64,000 nucleotides of DNA, from NCBI RefSeq assembly GCF_900215205.1, contig NZ_OBDY01000016.1:77597-141596 (forward strand), read 5' to 3'. The notes beneath the pieces are model-generated. The model did no database searches. It was given only the letters and a program-made list of their open reading frames with translations, and was not told where the DNA came from. Below are positions 51,523 to 60,644 of the stretch, piece by piece; positions within the stretch are counted from its first letter, which is position 1; each line of letters starts with the position of its first letter. This DNA is from Paractinoplanes atraurantiacus. GTDB lineage: Bacteria > Actinomycetota > Actinomycetes > Mycobacteriales > Micromonosporaceae. The position numbers and the translations under genes are program-made.

Positions 51523-53517
51523 TCAGCGAAGCGACTTCCGGGCGCCGCAGTCGGCGAGCCAGCGGACCAGTTGCCGGTGGACGGCGTCGGCCCCGTAGAG
51601 CATCGTCTCGCCCGGCTCGAGCTCCAGCGGCCAGTCGGCCGGATGCACCAGCACGGCCTCGTTCTGCCAGCCGCCGAGGCCACCGTGACAGCCCACCAGT
51701 TCCTCGAAGGCGTGCACTTCCCGGGTGCGCTCGTCCAGCGTCGAGTGGACGTACACATCAGGCGCGTTGTCCATCGCCGCCACCCGCGCCAGGTCCCGCG
51801 CGGCCCGGGGCCCGAACGGCGCGAGGGGATCGGTGCCTTCGATCAAACCCTCTTCCAGCACGTGTACGCCCTCACGTCCGACCGCCAAGGGCCCACGTGC
51901 GCTGTCCACAACCAGGAACCCGATTCCGGGTTCGCCCAGCAGCCCAGGGATCAGCCCCGGGAAGAGCCGCCCCAGCTCCTCGATCGGCACCCGGCCCGTC
52001 CGCCGCGGGAACCAGACCAGCCCGAGGTTGCCCGACCCGACCACGACCAGCTCGGGCCGGTCGCCGTCGGGCGCGGCGCCGTGGCCGGGGTTGGGACCGA
52101 GCTTCGATTTGCCGAGCAGTTCGGTGAGCATCGCGTTGAGCGGCCCCCACGCCTCCGCGTCCCGGGTGTCGGCCAGCGTGGACGCCTTGCCGGCGCCGGT
52201 GTGCTCCCGCACCGCGTCCTCCAGGGCCCGCCCGCTGAGCTGCCGGAACGTGGCGCCCTGGCTCTGGCCGTGGTCGGAGAGCACCACGAAGCGGTACGGC
52301 CGGGGCGCCGCGTCCGCGACCTGTTCCAGCGTGGCCAGGACCCCGTCGAGCCCGGCCAGGGCGGCCAGCGACTCCGGCCGCAGCACGCCGGCGTGGTGGG
52401 CGATCTCGTCGTAGTCGACGAAGTCCACGAAGATGACCGGCGCCGCCGCCATCATGTGCTCGGCCACCAGGGCCACGTTCAGGTCGCGGAGCAGCACGTT
52501 CGTCAGGCCGCGCAACGCCACGTACGACCCGTGTCTCGAGACCCTCGGCTCGATGCCGCGCAGGCGCTGCTGCCGGCCCTGGTACAACTCCTTGACCATC
52601 TCCCCGATGGTCCGCACGAGCGCCCGCACCAGCACGAACGGGCTGGCGAAGAAGCGTACGTAGGCCTTGCCCGGCCCGAGCCCGAAGCTGCTGCCGGCCC
52701 GGCTCATCACCACGTGCGCGGTCGGCGCGTCCCCGCTGAACATGTTCGAGATGCTGACGCCGCCCTCGGCCAGCAACCCTCTACCGTCGGAGAGCCGGGC
52801 CTCGACGGCGGCCGCGTCGGCCGGCCGGTTGGCCACGAAGAGCCGGCCCGCCTCCTTGTCGTACCAGCGGAACGCCGGGATCCCGTCGTTGGTGCCGTGC
52901 AGCAGCCCGGCCTGGCCGGCCGGCGTGGTCGACGGCACCCGGGCCCACCAGCGCGCCGCGTCGTGCGAGCCGGAACGGATCCACCGCGACAGGGTCGGCA
53001 GCGTCCCGGCCGCCGTGCCCACCTCCAGCACCGGGAACGGCAGCCCGTCGATCTGCACGATCACGACGCCCTCGCCGCCACCCCCGGCGGGCGAGCGGCG
53101 GCGCACCCGCCCCCGGTGGATCAGGTCCGCGACCAGGTACGAGCTGTCGTTGACCCCGGCCAGCCAGCGGGTCACGGCCAGCACGACCGACACGATCAGC
53201 AGCGTCCAGGCGGCCGTGCCCCAGCCCGAGACGGTCACGCCGGGCACCACCACCAGCGCCGCCTCCACCACCGCGACCTGGGCCGCGATGCCGAGCAGCA
53301 GCGAGATGACCGCGCCGACCCGCCCGGCCAGCACCCGCAGCACGGGCAGGACCACCGCGTCCACGAGGCCGAGCACCGTGGCGATCAGCAGAGCCAGCCA
53401 CGACGACGAGAACGCCAGCCCGTCGAGCACCGCCGCCGCCACCAGCAGCGCCACCGCCGTCGGCACGAGCCCCAGCACGGCGTCCCGCACGTCCCGCCCA
53501 CCCGCGCGCAGACCCAT
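51523..53517 (-). CDS. Membrane-anchored alkaline-phosphatase-superfamily hydrolase
   Basis: A 664-residue protein. The first about 130 residues form four membrane helices resembling the phage-holin-like/Mycobacterial four-TM domain. The remainder is an extracytoplasmic type I phosphodiesterase/alkaline phosphatase domain with metal Asp in VIVQIDGLPFPVLE, the nucleophile Thr in VPSTTPAGQAGLLHGTND, FVDYDEIAHHAG and VLSDHGQSQGATFRQL. This combination is widespread in actinobacteria. The substrate may be a cell-envelope phosphodiester. It diverges from the first Crp gene across 135 bp. Confidence 0.87.
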   Translation of the reverse strand: MGLRAGGRDVRDAVLGLVPTAVALLVAAAVLDGLAFSSSWLALLIATVLGLVDAVVLPVLRVLAGRVGAVISLLLGIAAQVAVVEAALVVVPGVTVSGWGTAAWTLLIVSVVLAVTRWLAGVNDSSYLVADLIHRGRVRRRSPAGGGGEGVVIVQIDGLPFPVLEVGTAAGTLPTLSRWIRSGSHDAARWWARVPSTTPAGQAGLLHGTNDGIPAFRWYDKEAGRLFVANRPADAAAVEARLSDGRGLLAEGGVSISNMFSGDAPTAHVVMSRAGSSFGLGPGKAYVRFFASPFVLVRALVRTIGEMVKELYQGRQQRLRGIEPRVSRHGSYVALRGLTNVLLRDLNVALVAEHMMAAAPVIFVDFVDYDEIAHHAGVLRPESLAALAGLDGVLATLEQVADAAPRPYRFVVLSDHGQSQGATFRQLSGRALEDAVREHTGAGKASTLADTRDAEAWGPLNAMLTELLGKSKLGPNPGHGAAPDGDRPELVVVGSGNLGLVWFPRRTGRVPIEELGRLFPGLIPGLLGEPGIGFLVVDSARGPLAVGREGVHVLEEGLIEGTDPLAPFGPRAARDLARVAAMDNAPDVYVHSTLDERTREVHAFEELVGCHGGLGGWQNEAVLVHPADWPLELEPGETMLYGADAVHRQLVRWLADCGARKSLR

Positions 53518-53652
53518 CCGACGATCTTACGAAAGAACACTCCAAGTCATGGCGCAGACACTATGCGTAGCTGATCGACCGATGCATTCCGGCCCGGCCC
53601 CACGTAGGAAGTGAGCACGGGGAGACACCGCCATGAGCTGAGGGGGCCGACG

Positions 53653-54339
53653 GTGCCCGGAACGTTTCTCGCACATCTGTCGCCGGACGAACGTGCGGGC
53701 CTGCTGGCCGCCGGCGCCCGGCGGCGGCACCGCGCCGGCACGACGCTGCTCCACCACGGCGACCCGTCCCGGCACGTGCTGGTCATCGAGACCGGTTGGG
53801 TCAAGATCACGATGACCGGCCGGCACGGCTGGGAGGCGCTGCTCGCCGTGCGCGGTCCGGGCGACGTCATCGGCGAACTCTCCGCGGTGGACGCCGAGCC
53901 CCGGATGGCCACGGTCACCAGCCTGACCGAGCTGACCGTGGTCGTCCTGCCGGCCGAGAGCTTCGAACGCCACCTGCGCGACCACTGGCCGGTCGCTCGC
54001 GCGCTGATCCGCCACCTCGGCGCTCATCTGCGGGAGTCCGACCGGCGCCGCGCCCAGCACGGGCAGAGCAACGGCGACGCCCGGCTGGCCGCCATGCTGC
54101 ACGAGTTGCTCACCCGGCACGGGGTGCCGGCCGCGGACGGTGTGCTGATCGACCTGCCGCTGTCGCAGAAGGAGCTGGCCTCAGCGGTCGGCGTCTCCCG
54201 CGAGGTCGCGGCCCGCACCATGCGGCTGCTGCGCGAACGGCAGATCGTGACCACCCACCGCCGCCGCATCGTCGTACGGCGGCCGGACCTGCTGGCCTCG
54301 CTCGCGCGTTCTGTGTCGATGTCGGCAGAGGGGAGGTAA
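53653..54339 (+). CDS. Crp/Fnr-family regulator with intact cyclic-nucleotide signature
   Basis: A 228-residue CRP-like regulator. The cNMP-binding domain carries the phosphate-binding cassette GDVIGELSAVDAEPRMATV (Gly-Glu and Arg intact). The C-terminal winged helix reads LPLSQKELASAVGVSREVAA. The ATG/GTG choice favours GTG 53653 with AGGGGG ten bases upstream; GTG 53611 is also in frame. First gene of the 53.6-62 kb locus, followed by the Pycsar-type effector after 71 bp. It probably senses a cyclic nucleotide and controls the locus; no operator was recognised. Confidence 0.92.
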   Translation: MPGTFLAHLSPDERAGLLAAGARRRHRAGTTLLHHGDPSRHVLVIETGWVKITMTGRHGWEALLAVRGPGDVIGELSAVDAEPRMATVTSLTELTVVVLPAESFERHLRDHWPVARALIRHLGAHLRESDRRRAQHGQSNGDARLAAMLHELLTRHGVPAADGVLIDLPLSQKELASAVGVSREVAARTMRLLRERQIVTTHRRRIVVRRPDLLASLARSVSMSAEGR

Positions 54340-54410
54340 CGAATGGCGGCGCGTGTGCAGGCCGGCCGCCGGACGCTGAACCCAGCGCATCCCCGGACTC
54401 AGGAGCGATG

Positions 54411-54896
54411 ATGACGACAACCCCCTCCACCCCCGTCCCGGCGCCCGCCGTGCGTCTCGCCGAGCGCCTGCTCGGCGAGGTGCGCGAGGAGGTACGCCGG
54501 GCCGATGCCAAAGCGACGCAGTGGGTCGCCGCCCTGGGCGCGGCGACGGTCACCGTGCCGGCGTGGTGGAACGCCGACCGGACCGAGCCCTGGCTCATCG
54601 CGGCCGCCGCCACGTGTGCGGCCGCCGCGTTCGCCGCCCTGGCCTTGGCCCTGCTCCCCCGCACGGCCGGCGCCGGCGATCCCCGCCTCGTGGCCTACTT
54701 CGGGCACATCGACCACATCGGCGACCCCCGCGCGGTCCGCCGCCATCTCGAGGCGACCGCCGCCGACAACATGCCTGCACTGGTCACCCAGCTGTGCCGG
54801 CTCAGCCGGCTCGCGGTGCTCAAGTACCGGTGCGTGCGGATCGGCACCCTGTTCGGGGCCTCGGCCGGGGCCCTCGTCCTGTTCACCGTGTTCTGA
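54411..54896 (+). CDS. Pycsar-type effector, DUF5706 membrane protein
   Basis: A 161-residue protein of the DUF5706 family, seen as the membrane effector PycTM in Pycsar anti-phage systems. RLAERLLGEVREEVRRADAK with the TKA-like AKATQWVAALGA leads into two membrane helices. GDPRLVAYFGHIDHIGDPRA, the conserved QLCRLSRLAVLKYRCVRIG and a C-terminal third helix follow. In Pycsar a cyclic pyrimidine opens the membrane; here the ligand is not known. AGGAG lies five bases before ATG 54411 (ATG 54408 is too close). It sits between two Crp genes and upstream of the cyclase-like gene. Confidence 0.78.
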   Translation: MTTTPSTPVPAPAVRLAERLLGEVREEVRRADAKATQWVAALGAATVTVPAWWNADRTEPWLIAAAATCAAAAFAALALALLPRTAGAGDPRLVAYFGHIDHIGDPRAVRRHLEATAADNMPALVTQLCRLSRLAVLKYRCVRIGTLFGASAGALVLFTVF

Positions 54897-54911
54897 TCGT
54901 GGAGGTGAAGG

Positions 54912-55607
54912 GTGGAAGGTCGCCAGAGATACCACGACGGCACCTTCCTGGCCGGGCTGTCCGACCAGGAGCGCATCGGGCTGTTCCGCCTGGGCAAGCG
55001 CAAGGACTTCCTCAACGGCAGCTACGTGCTGCGCCAGCAGGACCGTGGCCGCGACGTCTTCGTGGTGCTGCACGGCCGCGTCGAGATCTTCATGCTCGAC
55101 CGGCGCCGCCGTCCCCAGCGCATCGCGGTGCGCGTGCCGGGCGACGTGCTGGGCGAGATGGCGTATGTGGACGGCCGGCACCGCTCGGCCTCGGTGATCG
55201 CGGCCGGCCTGGTCGTCACGCACAGCCTTCCCGCCGCCTCGTTCGACCGCTACCTGCGCGAGTTTCCCAGCGCCTACCGCCACCTGACCCGCACCCTCAT
55301 CGACCGCCTGCGCGCCGCGGACAACCGTCAGGTCGAGATCGGCTCCGACGTGGAGTCGCGGCTGGCCGCCGCCCTCTACCACCTAGCCACGCAGGGTAAC
55401 GACCAGAACGGTGCTCACGTCGTACGCCGCACCCAGCGCGAGCTGGGTCAGATGATCGGTGCCTCAACCGTCTCGGTCCACCGAGCCCTCCGCAAACTCG
55501 CTGGTCGCGACTGTGTCCGCACGGAATATCGCGAAATCGTCGTCCTCGACCTGGACAGCCTGGCGTCGGCTGCCGGCACCCGCACAACTATGCATCGCCT
55601 GATGTAG
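54912..55607 (+). CDS. Second Crp/Fnr-family regulator
   Basis: A 231-residue CRP-like protein with an intact cassette GDVLGEMAYVDGRHRSASVI (Glu, Arg-Ser-Ala present). The helix-turn-helix is RRTQRELGQMIGASTVSVHR. GTG start with a strong GGAGGTGAAGG. It follows the effector by 15 bp and precedes the cyclase-like gene by 70 bp. Its sequence differs clearly from the first Crp (long LNGSYVLRQQDRGRD segment), so they are not recent duplicates. Both would report the same class of signal. Confidence 0.92.
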   Translation: MEGRQRYHDGTFLAGLSDQERIGLFRLGKRKDFLNGSYVLRQQDRGRDVFVVLHGRVEIFMLDRRRRPQRIAVRVPGDVLGEMAYVDGRHRSASVIAAGLVVTHSLPAASFDRYLREFPSAYRHLTRTLIDRLRAADNRQVEIGSDVESRLAAALYHLATQGNDQNGAHVVRRTQRELGQMIGASTVSVHRALRKLAGRDCVRTEYREIVVLDLDSLASAAGTRTTMHRLM

Positions 55608-55677
55608 ATCAGTTGGCGACCCCCGTACCGGTAACTCACAGTGGAGAACACCCTCATAGTGATCAAGGTGGATATCG

Positions 55678-56424
55678 ATGAATGACAACCTGCCTCTCCC
55701 CGGTATCGTGATCAACTCGGATGTCGTCGGTTCGAGCGCGGGAGATCCTCCCCGGCAAGCCGAACTCGGGCGCGCCGTGGAAACGGTGATCGCCGAGGCC
55801 GTCGAGAGGTCGTCGTCCTCCTCGCGCTGGATCCGCAGCTACCGCGGCGACGGTGAGGTGACCGTCGCTCCGCCCGACGTTCCGGCGGCGTGGCTGCTGT
55901 GGGACTTCTTGAACACCATCCACTCCTCCGCGGCCGCCTACAACCGCAACAAGAAGCACGACGCCGAGGTGGATCACCGGCTGCGGCTGCGGATCGGTAT
56001 GGCCGGCGGGGACGTGTTGATCGAAGACGGCGTGGACCGGGCCGGCGACCCGTTCGTTCTCGCCGCCCGCCTGCAGAGCTCGGCGGCCGCCCGCGAGGCG
56101 ACAGAAGCGCTCCCGGACGCGCCCGTGGTAGCTGTCATCTCCGACGACATTTACCAGCGCGTGGTCCCGTACGGCGCCAACGGCCTCCAGCCCACCAACT
56201 TTCGTGCGGTCGCCGTCGACGTCAACGGCAGGGCCGGCACGGCCTGGCTGTACGTCCCCCATTCGTACCCGCCGCACGTGGCCGCCACCTCGGCCCGCCC
56301 CTCGGCGCCACCGGCTCCGAAGCCCGCGCCGCCCGCCGCCTCGAAATACGGCGTCCAGGTGAACGACTCCTCGGGCGTCCAGATCGGCGACAACGGCCAG
56401 ATGTGGGTGGGCCGCCGTGACTGA
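55678..56424 (+). CDS. Class III nucleotide-cyclase-like protein with C-terminal IGDN motif
   Basis: 248 residues. Residues 10-190 follow the class III cyclase plan: metal Asp at 15 (VINSDVVGSS), metal Asp at 58 (YRGDGE), IG-x-x-GG at 106-111 and AARLQ at 129-133 with the catalytic Arg 131. The usual transition-state Asn before AARL is Val 127. A Pro/Ala-rich linker (195-222) leads to a C-terminal VQVND/VQIGDNGQMWV repeat (226-244) resembling RHIM-type amyloid motifs. Catalysis is possible but unproven. AAGGTGG lies seven bases before ATG. It heads an operon with four coupled genes. Confidence 0.75.
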   Translation: MNDNLPLPGIVINSDVVGSSAGDPPRQAELGRAVETVIAEAVERSSSSSRWIRSYRGDGEVTVAPPDVPAAWLLWDFLNTIHSSAAAYNRNKKHDAEVDHRLRLRIGMAGGDVLIEDGVDRAGDPFVLAARLQSSAAAREATEALPDAPVVAVISDDIYQRVVPYGANGLQPTNFRAVAVDVNGRAGTAWLYVPHSYPPHVAATSARPSAPPAPKPAPPAASKYGVQVNDSSGVQIGDNGQMWVGRRD

Positions 56425-58624
56425 TGAGACACCGCCCCAGCCGCCATCGGCCCAACCCGCCGCGCCGGAGCCACAGCCACAACCGGAAGCCCAGGTGCCA
56501 CCGCAGCCGGCGGAGGCGGAGCCTCGCGCGCCGGAGAGCGACGAAATCAAGAGGAACCTCGACGACTTCGTCCACCGGGACACGGCGCCCGAGACCGGGC
56601 CGGCTCGGCCGGACACGAGCTGGGAACACGGAAAAGACGGGGCCGACCTCGGCCCGGACCGAAGCTACCGGGTGAAGACCGACGGCGGGTACACCACCAT
56701 CGGCGACAACGCACGCACCTACGTCTACAACCTCCGCAACGGCCGCGAAGTCGCGATCGTGCGCTACCAGCGCAGCCCGGACTGGTTCACCCGCGCCGAC
56801 GAGGTCTTCGTCCGGCCCGGCAACTACCAGCATTGCTACGACACCCTCACCGAACACCGACTGCTCTACCTGTGCGGCCCGCCGGGAAGCGGCCGGCGGC
56901 TGTTCGCAGAGATGCTGCTGAGGCGCGCCGCCGGTCCCGACCGGGTCTGCGGTCTCCAGGTCAGCCAGACGGACCTGCGCCTGACCGCCCTGGCCGGGGA
57001 GACCGACCTGCTCGCCGACTACAAAGCTTTCGGCGTCGTCCTGGAACTGGCCTCGCCCGGCCCGGTGGAGCCGGCCACCTTGGCCGCGCTGGCCGGCATC
57101 GCCACGCAGGCGGAAGCGTTCATGGTCGTTCTCGGCGAGCCGGGCGCCGATCTGGATCAGCCGCTCTACCCGTACGACGCGGCGATAGAACCGGCCTCAG
57201 CGCAGGAGGTCTTTCGCAGGCATCTGCTCTACGAACTGCGGAAGCGGGCCGAGCGCGGCGACTCCTCCGCCGCTGATCCGACGGAACTCGTCCGCCGGTG
57301 CCGCGAACATGAGGAGGTCAAGAAGCGGCTTACCGCCGATCCGCTGCCGGGTGCGGTCGCCGACCTGGCTCGGGCGCTGGCCGCCTGGGACGGCACCGAC
57401 GCCGCCCTGAAGCCTGCCCTGAACCGGATTCGGGCCCGGGTCCGGGAACTGGCCGCGCGCCTGGTGAAGGGCGACGGCAAGACCGTCGAGTCACCACCGA
57501 CACCGCGGCGGCAGGCGGTGCAGATCGCGCACGCCGCATTCGACGGACATCCCTTGACTGACGTGTTCGAAGCCGGACAGCTCCTGTTCGCGATTCTGGA
57601 CCATCAAGCGAGCGGCGGCGCCGACCGGAGCCGGGCTCTCTTCGACGCCGACGTCGACCACATGCTGCGGCTGCCCGACGGCACCGTGCTGACCCGGCTG
57701 AAGTCCACGGACAATCCGCGCCGTGTCTATTTTGTGGACCCTGGGTTCGCGGCCGAGGTGCTCGACGTGGTCTGGAACGACTTCGACAGCGTCCGCTTGC
57801 CGCTTCTGTTCTGGCTGCACCGGTTGGTGGAGGACGAGCGTCCAGCGCTCAAGCGGCGTGCCGCCTATACAGCAGGCGCACTGGCCACCCGGGATTTCGA
57901 CGAGGTTCTGCGTCTGCTGATCAGGCCGTGGGCACGCTCCGGAAGCGGTGTCCAACGACAGGCGGCGGCTTGGGCGATAGATGCGCTGGCCGACGAGGGT
58001 CGTTTGCTGTGGCGGGTTCGGGCCCTGGTCCGCGACTGGACGCGCAGCCGCAGTCCCCAGCTCCATGACTCGGCGGCGCGCGCCTACGGCACCTCGCTCG
58101 GTGCCGCGCTGCCCGAGGACGCGCTTGCCGACCTGCACGTGCTGGCCAGCCGCAATGATCTCAACGGAAGCGCGTCGGTGGCTTACGCGATGAAGTTCCT
58201 CTATTCCTGCGCCCCGGAGCCGACCGGCGCCGCACTGCTCAGCTGGAACACCGACCGCTTCTACCGAGTACGGGTGCACGCCGCCCGTTCGCTGATCATC
58301 CTGGCCCAGTTCGCCGCCCCGGCGCCCCGGCAGCAGTGGCCGATTCTCCTCGCCGACTTGGAACCGCAAGATCTGGCGGACCTGTGGCGGGGCGCGCTCG
58401 CCGGCCCGACGACCATGCGTCGCGCTTGGAACGAGTTGGGGATCTGGATGCGCTGCGCGGACGTGGACGCCGAGATCGCGGCCCGCGTCGTGGAACTCGG
58501 CCGCTTGATCGTCGCGGACTGGCCCTATCTCGATGACCGGGGCCGCTTTTACCTCCGGCAGTGGCGACAGAACTGCGCCACAGCCGCCCAGATCTACGAC
58601 ATGCTTCCCGGAGACCGACCATGA
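56417..58624 (+). CDS. P-loop/HEAT-like protein with N-terminal IGDN motif
   Basis: 735 residues, no close family recognised. Residues 1-40 are Pro/Gln/Ala-rich. At 92-104 TTIGDNARTYVYN echoes the motif ending the upstream cyclase-like protein. A P-loop at 154-161 reads GPPGSGRR, with Arg in place of the usual Lys and Ser/Thr. No clear Walker B is seen, so it may bind but not hydrolyse nucleotide. From about residue 370 many short helices with HEAT-like character follow (QRQAAAWAIDALADEGRLLW; VRVHAARSLIILAQF). GTG start overlaps the cyclase stop by 8 bp. Layout recalls a STAND/NLR-type sensor. Confidence 0.65.
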   Translation: MTDETPPQPPSAQPAAPEPQPQPEAQVPPQPAEAEPRAPESDEIKRNLDDFVHRDTAPETGPARPDTSWEHGKDGADLGPDRSYRVKTDGGYTTIGDNARTYVYNLRNGREVAIVRYQRSPDWFTRADEVFVRPGNYQHCYDTLTEHRLLYLCGPPGSGRRLFAEMLLRRAAGPDRVCGLQVSQTDLRLTALAGETDLLADYKAFGVVLELASPGPVEPATLAALAGIATQAEAFMVVLGEPGADLDQPLYPYDAAIEPASAQEVFRRHLLYELRKRAERGDSSAADPTELVRRCREHEEVKKRLTADPLPGAVADLARALAAWDGTDAALKPALNRIRARVRELAARLVKGDGKTVESPPTPRRQAVQIAHAAFDGHPLTDVFEAGQLLFAILDHQASGGADRSRALFDADVDHMLRLPDGTVLTRLKSTDNPRRVYFVDPGFAAEVLDVVWNDFDSVRLPLLFWLHRLVEDERPALKRRAAYTAGALATRDFDEVLRLLIRPWARSGSGVQRQAAAWAIDALADEGRLLWRVRALVRDWTRSRSPQLHDSAARAYGTSLGAALPEDALADLHVLASRNDLNGSASVAYAMKFLYSCAPEPTGAALLSWNTDRFYRVRVHAARSLIILAQFAAPAPRQQWPILLADLEPQDLADLWRGALAGPTTMRRAWNELGIWMRCADVDAEIAARVVELGRLIVADWPYLDDRGRFYLRQWRQNCATAAQIYDMLPGDRP

Positions 58625-59433
58625 ACAGCGAACGCCCGCCCCGTAAGTCAGTTTTCCAGCGCATCAGAGACTGGTTCCGGGGAGAGCCGCCGGCCGTCCC
58701 TGAACAGATCAGCTACCGGCCACCGGGCCAGCCGGCCTCGATCGCCGCGATGTGCCGTGGCGACGTTCACGAGTTCACCGTGAGCGTGGAGCACGAGTGG
58801 ACCGGCGACAACGTGCTGTTCGACGAGGTCGTCCGGATGGCGGAGAAATACCATCCCAGCGTCGAGGACGAGCACCGCCGCCGGGTATGGCAGATCGCCC
58901 GGAACTACGGGCCTCACGAAGCGGCCGAGACCGAGCGGGTGATCCAGCGTGATCTGGGCACCACCTGCTACCCCGCCGGCGCCGGGCAGGTCCGCTGCAC
59001 GTCGTACTTCCGGGTCACACCCGACCCGCGTGTCCGCGAGCATCTCAACCAGTACGTCCTTCGGGAGGTGGACGCCGACAGCGAGGCGGAGCTCGCCCGG
59101 CAGCGAGTACGGCTGGCCCGGGAGCTGACCCTCAAGTGGTCGGGACTTCTCACCGAACTCGGCGTGAGCCCGGTGAAGCTGAGTGCCGCCGCGCTGGCCG
59201 ATCCACGCTTCTCGGCCGAAGTGGACCGGCTGGCCGGCCAGCGCCGGCTCCTCGGCCAGGAACTGGCGGAGCTGCTGGCCAATGCCGCCAAGGACCACGG
59301 GCAACTCGGCATGTACGAGATCGCGGAGTTCTACGCCTCGTTGGTGGCGGACTACCAGAGCCAGATGGAGAAGGAGGATCGCGAGTTCATCAGTAAGGTG
59401 ATGAACACCGAACCGCCGGAGTTGGCGCGATGA
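58621..59433 (+). CDS. Unknown helical protein of the signalling operon
   Basis: 270 residues, family not recognised. A basic amphipathic start (SVFQRIRDWFRG) could touch the membrane; no transmembrane helix is seen. The middle part (FDEVVRMAEKYHPSVEDEHR, VRCTSYFRVTPDPRVREHLN) is followed by long charged helices from about residue 150 (REVDADSEAELARQRVRLAR; LAGQRRLLGQELAELLANAA) with coiled-coil potential. Starts with ATGA overlap after the P-loop protein and ends with ATGA overlap before the lipoprotein gene, so it is made in step with both. Confidence 0.7.
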   Translation: MNSERPPRKSVFQRIRDWFRGEPPAVPEQISYRPPGQPASIAAMCRGDVHEFTVSVEHEWTGDNVLFDEVVRMAEKYHPSVEDEHRRRVWQIARNYGPHEAAETERVIQRDLGTTCYPAGAGQVRCTSYFRVTPDPRVREHLNQYVLREVDADSEAELARQRVRLARELTLKWSGLLTELGVSPVKLSAAALADPRFSAEVDRLAGQRRLLGQELAELLANAAKDHGQLGMYEIAEFYASLVADYQSQMEKEDREFISKVMNTEPPELAR

Positions 59434-60644
59434 CCCGGGCCGGCGCATTCGCTGTCGCCCTCCTTCCTCTTCTCGGCGGACTGGCCGCCGCCTGCGGATC
59501 CGACGCGCCGGACGTATGCCGGGGCATGGCCGGACGCGGCGCCGGGCAGGCCGGAGCGACGACGGTGCTGGTCGACGTCAGCGGATCGGCTCGCGTGGGC
59601 CGGACCGCGCCCGCCTATGCCGCCGCACTCGAGACCTACCTCGACCAAGCGATCGGCCGTGAGGACGTCGTATCGATCGGTTCGTTCGACGGGTCGGCCT
59701 CCACGGTCAGGTGGGCGCTGCAGGACCACCTGACCAAGGCGGACGCCAACCGCGAGGAGAACCGCGAGAAGCAGCGGGCGAACTACAAGGAATGCCTGAA
59801 GCAAGCGGCCGTACGGGCCGTCTCCCGCCCCGCCCAGACGGATAAATCAGATATCGGTGGGGCGATCAACGCCGCCGCGGCCGACGGCCCCGGGACCGTG
59901 GTCGTCGCTACCGACGGGATCGGGAACACCGGCTGTCTGAGCCTGGCCTCGCCGTCGGCCGGCAAGTCGCGCTGGATCGACGACCTCGTCGATCAGTGCC
60001 CGGGCCGCGACGGCTGGCCGTCCGCCCTGGCCGGCAAGAACCTCGTCATGCTCGGCGTCGGCCAGCCCGCCGACGGCGTACCGCCGCCCACCACCGGCAG
60101 TGTCGAGTTCCTCCAGCGCCTCTGGCAGCGCACCTGTCTGGCCGCCCGGGCCCGGTCGTGCGAGATCTCCACCGCCCCGGTCGCCCGCGGCGACGGCGCC
60201 GCCGAGACCGCCCGCACCGACCCGCCGGTGACCTTTGTGGCCGACGACGAGCCGCCCCCGATCTCCCCCGGTCCGGTCTTCAACCTCTCCTCCGAGGAGC
60301 TGTTCGACCTGGACTCGGCCGACCTGCGCCCCGGTGCCGAGGCCCGGCTCCGGGCGCTCGCCGACGACCTGCGCCGGCGCGACCCGATCGCGATCCACGT
60401 CGCCGGGCACACCGACAGTCGCGGCAGCGCCGCGCACAACCTGGGCCTGTCGCAGCGGCGGGCCGCCGGCGTACGCGCCGTGCTGACCGCGGCCGGCCTG
60501 CCCCACGTGACCAGCGCCGGCGCCGGCGAGGCCGATCCACTGTGCACCACCGCCACCCTGCCGAACGGTCAGTGGAACGAGCCCTGCCTGCAACGGGACC
60601 GGCGGGTCGAGATCACGATGAAGGTGAAGGACGGGCCGGCCTGA
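59430..60644 (+). CDS. Lipoprotein with VWA-like and OmpA C-terminal domains
   Basis: 404 residues. Lipobox LAAACGSD (Cys about 22) anchors it outside the membrane. A VWA-like domain follows with DVSGSAR at its first strand and a late VVVATDGIGNTG, carrying DxSxS without an obvious full MIDAS. The C-terminal 110 residues are OmpA-like (ELFDLDSADLRPGAEARLRA, VAGHTDSRGSAAHNLGLSQR), expected to hold peptidoglycan. Coupled by ATGA to the unknown gene and by a 1-bp TGATG to the membrane protein. Suggests a wall-tethered sensor for the operon. Confidence 0.82.
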   Translation: MTRAGAFAVALLPLLGGLAAACGSDAPDVCRGMAGRGAGQAGATTVLVDVSGSARVGRTAPAYAAALETYLDQAIGREDVVSIGSFDGSASTVRWALQDHLTKADANREENREKQRANYKECLKQAAVRAVSRPAQTDKSDIGGAINAAAADGPGTVVVATDGIGNTGCLSLASPSAGKSRWIDDLVDQCPGRDGWPSALAGKNLVMLGVGQPADGVPPPTTGSVEFLQRLWQRTCLAARARSCEISTAPVARGDGAAETARTDPPVTFVADDEPPPISPGPVFNLSSEELFDLDSADLRPGAEARLRALADDLRRRDPIAIHVAGHTDSRGSAAHNLGLSQRRAAGVRAVLTAAGLPHVTSAGAGEADPLCTTATLPNGQWNEPCLQRDRRVEITMKVKDGPA

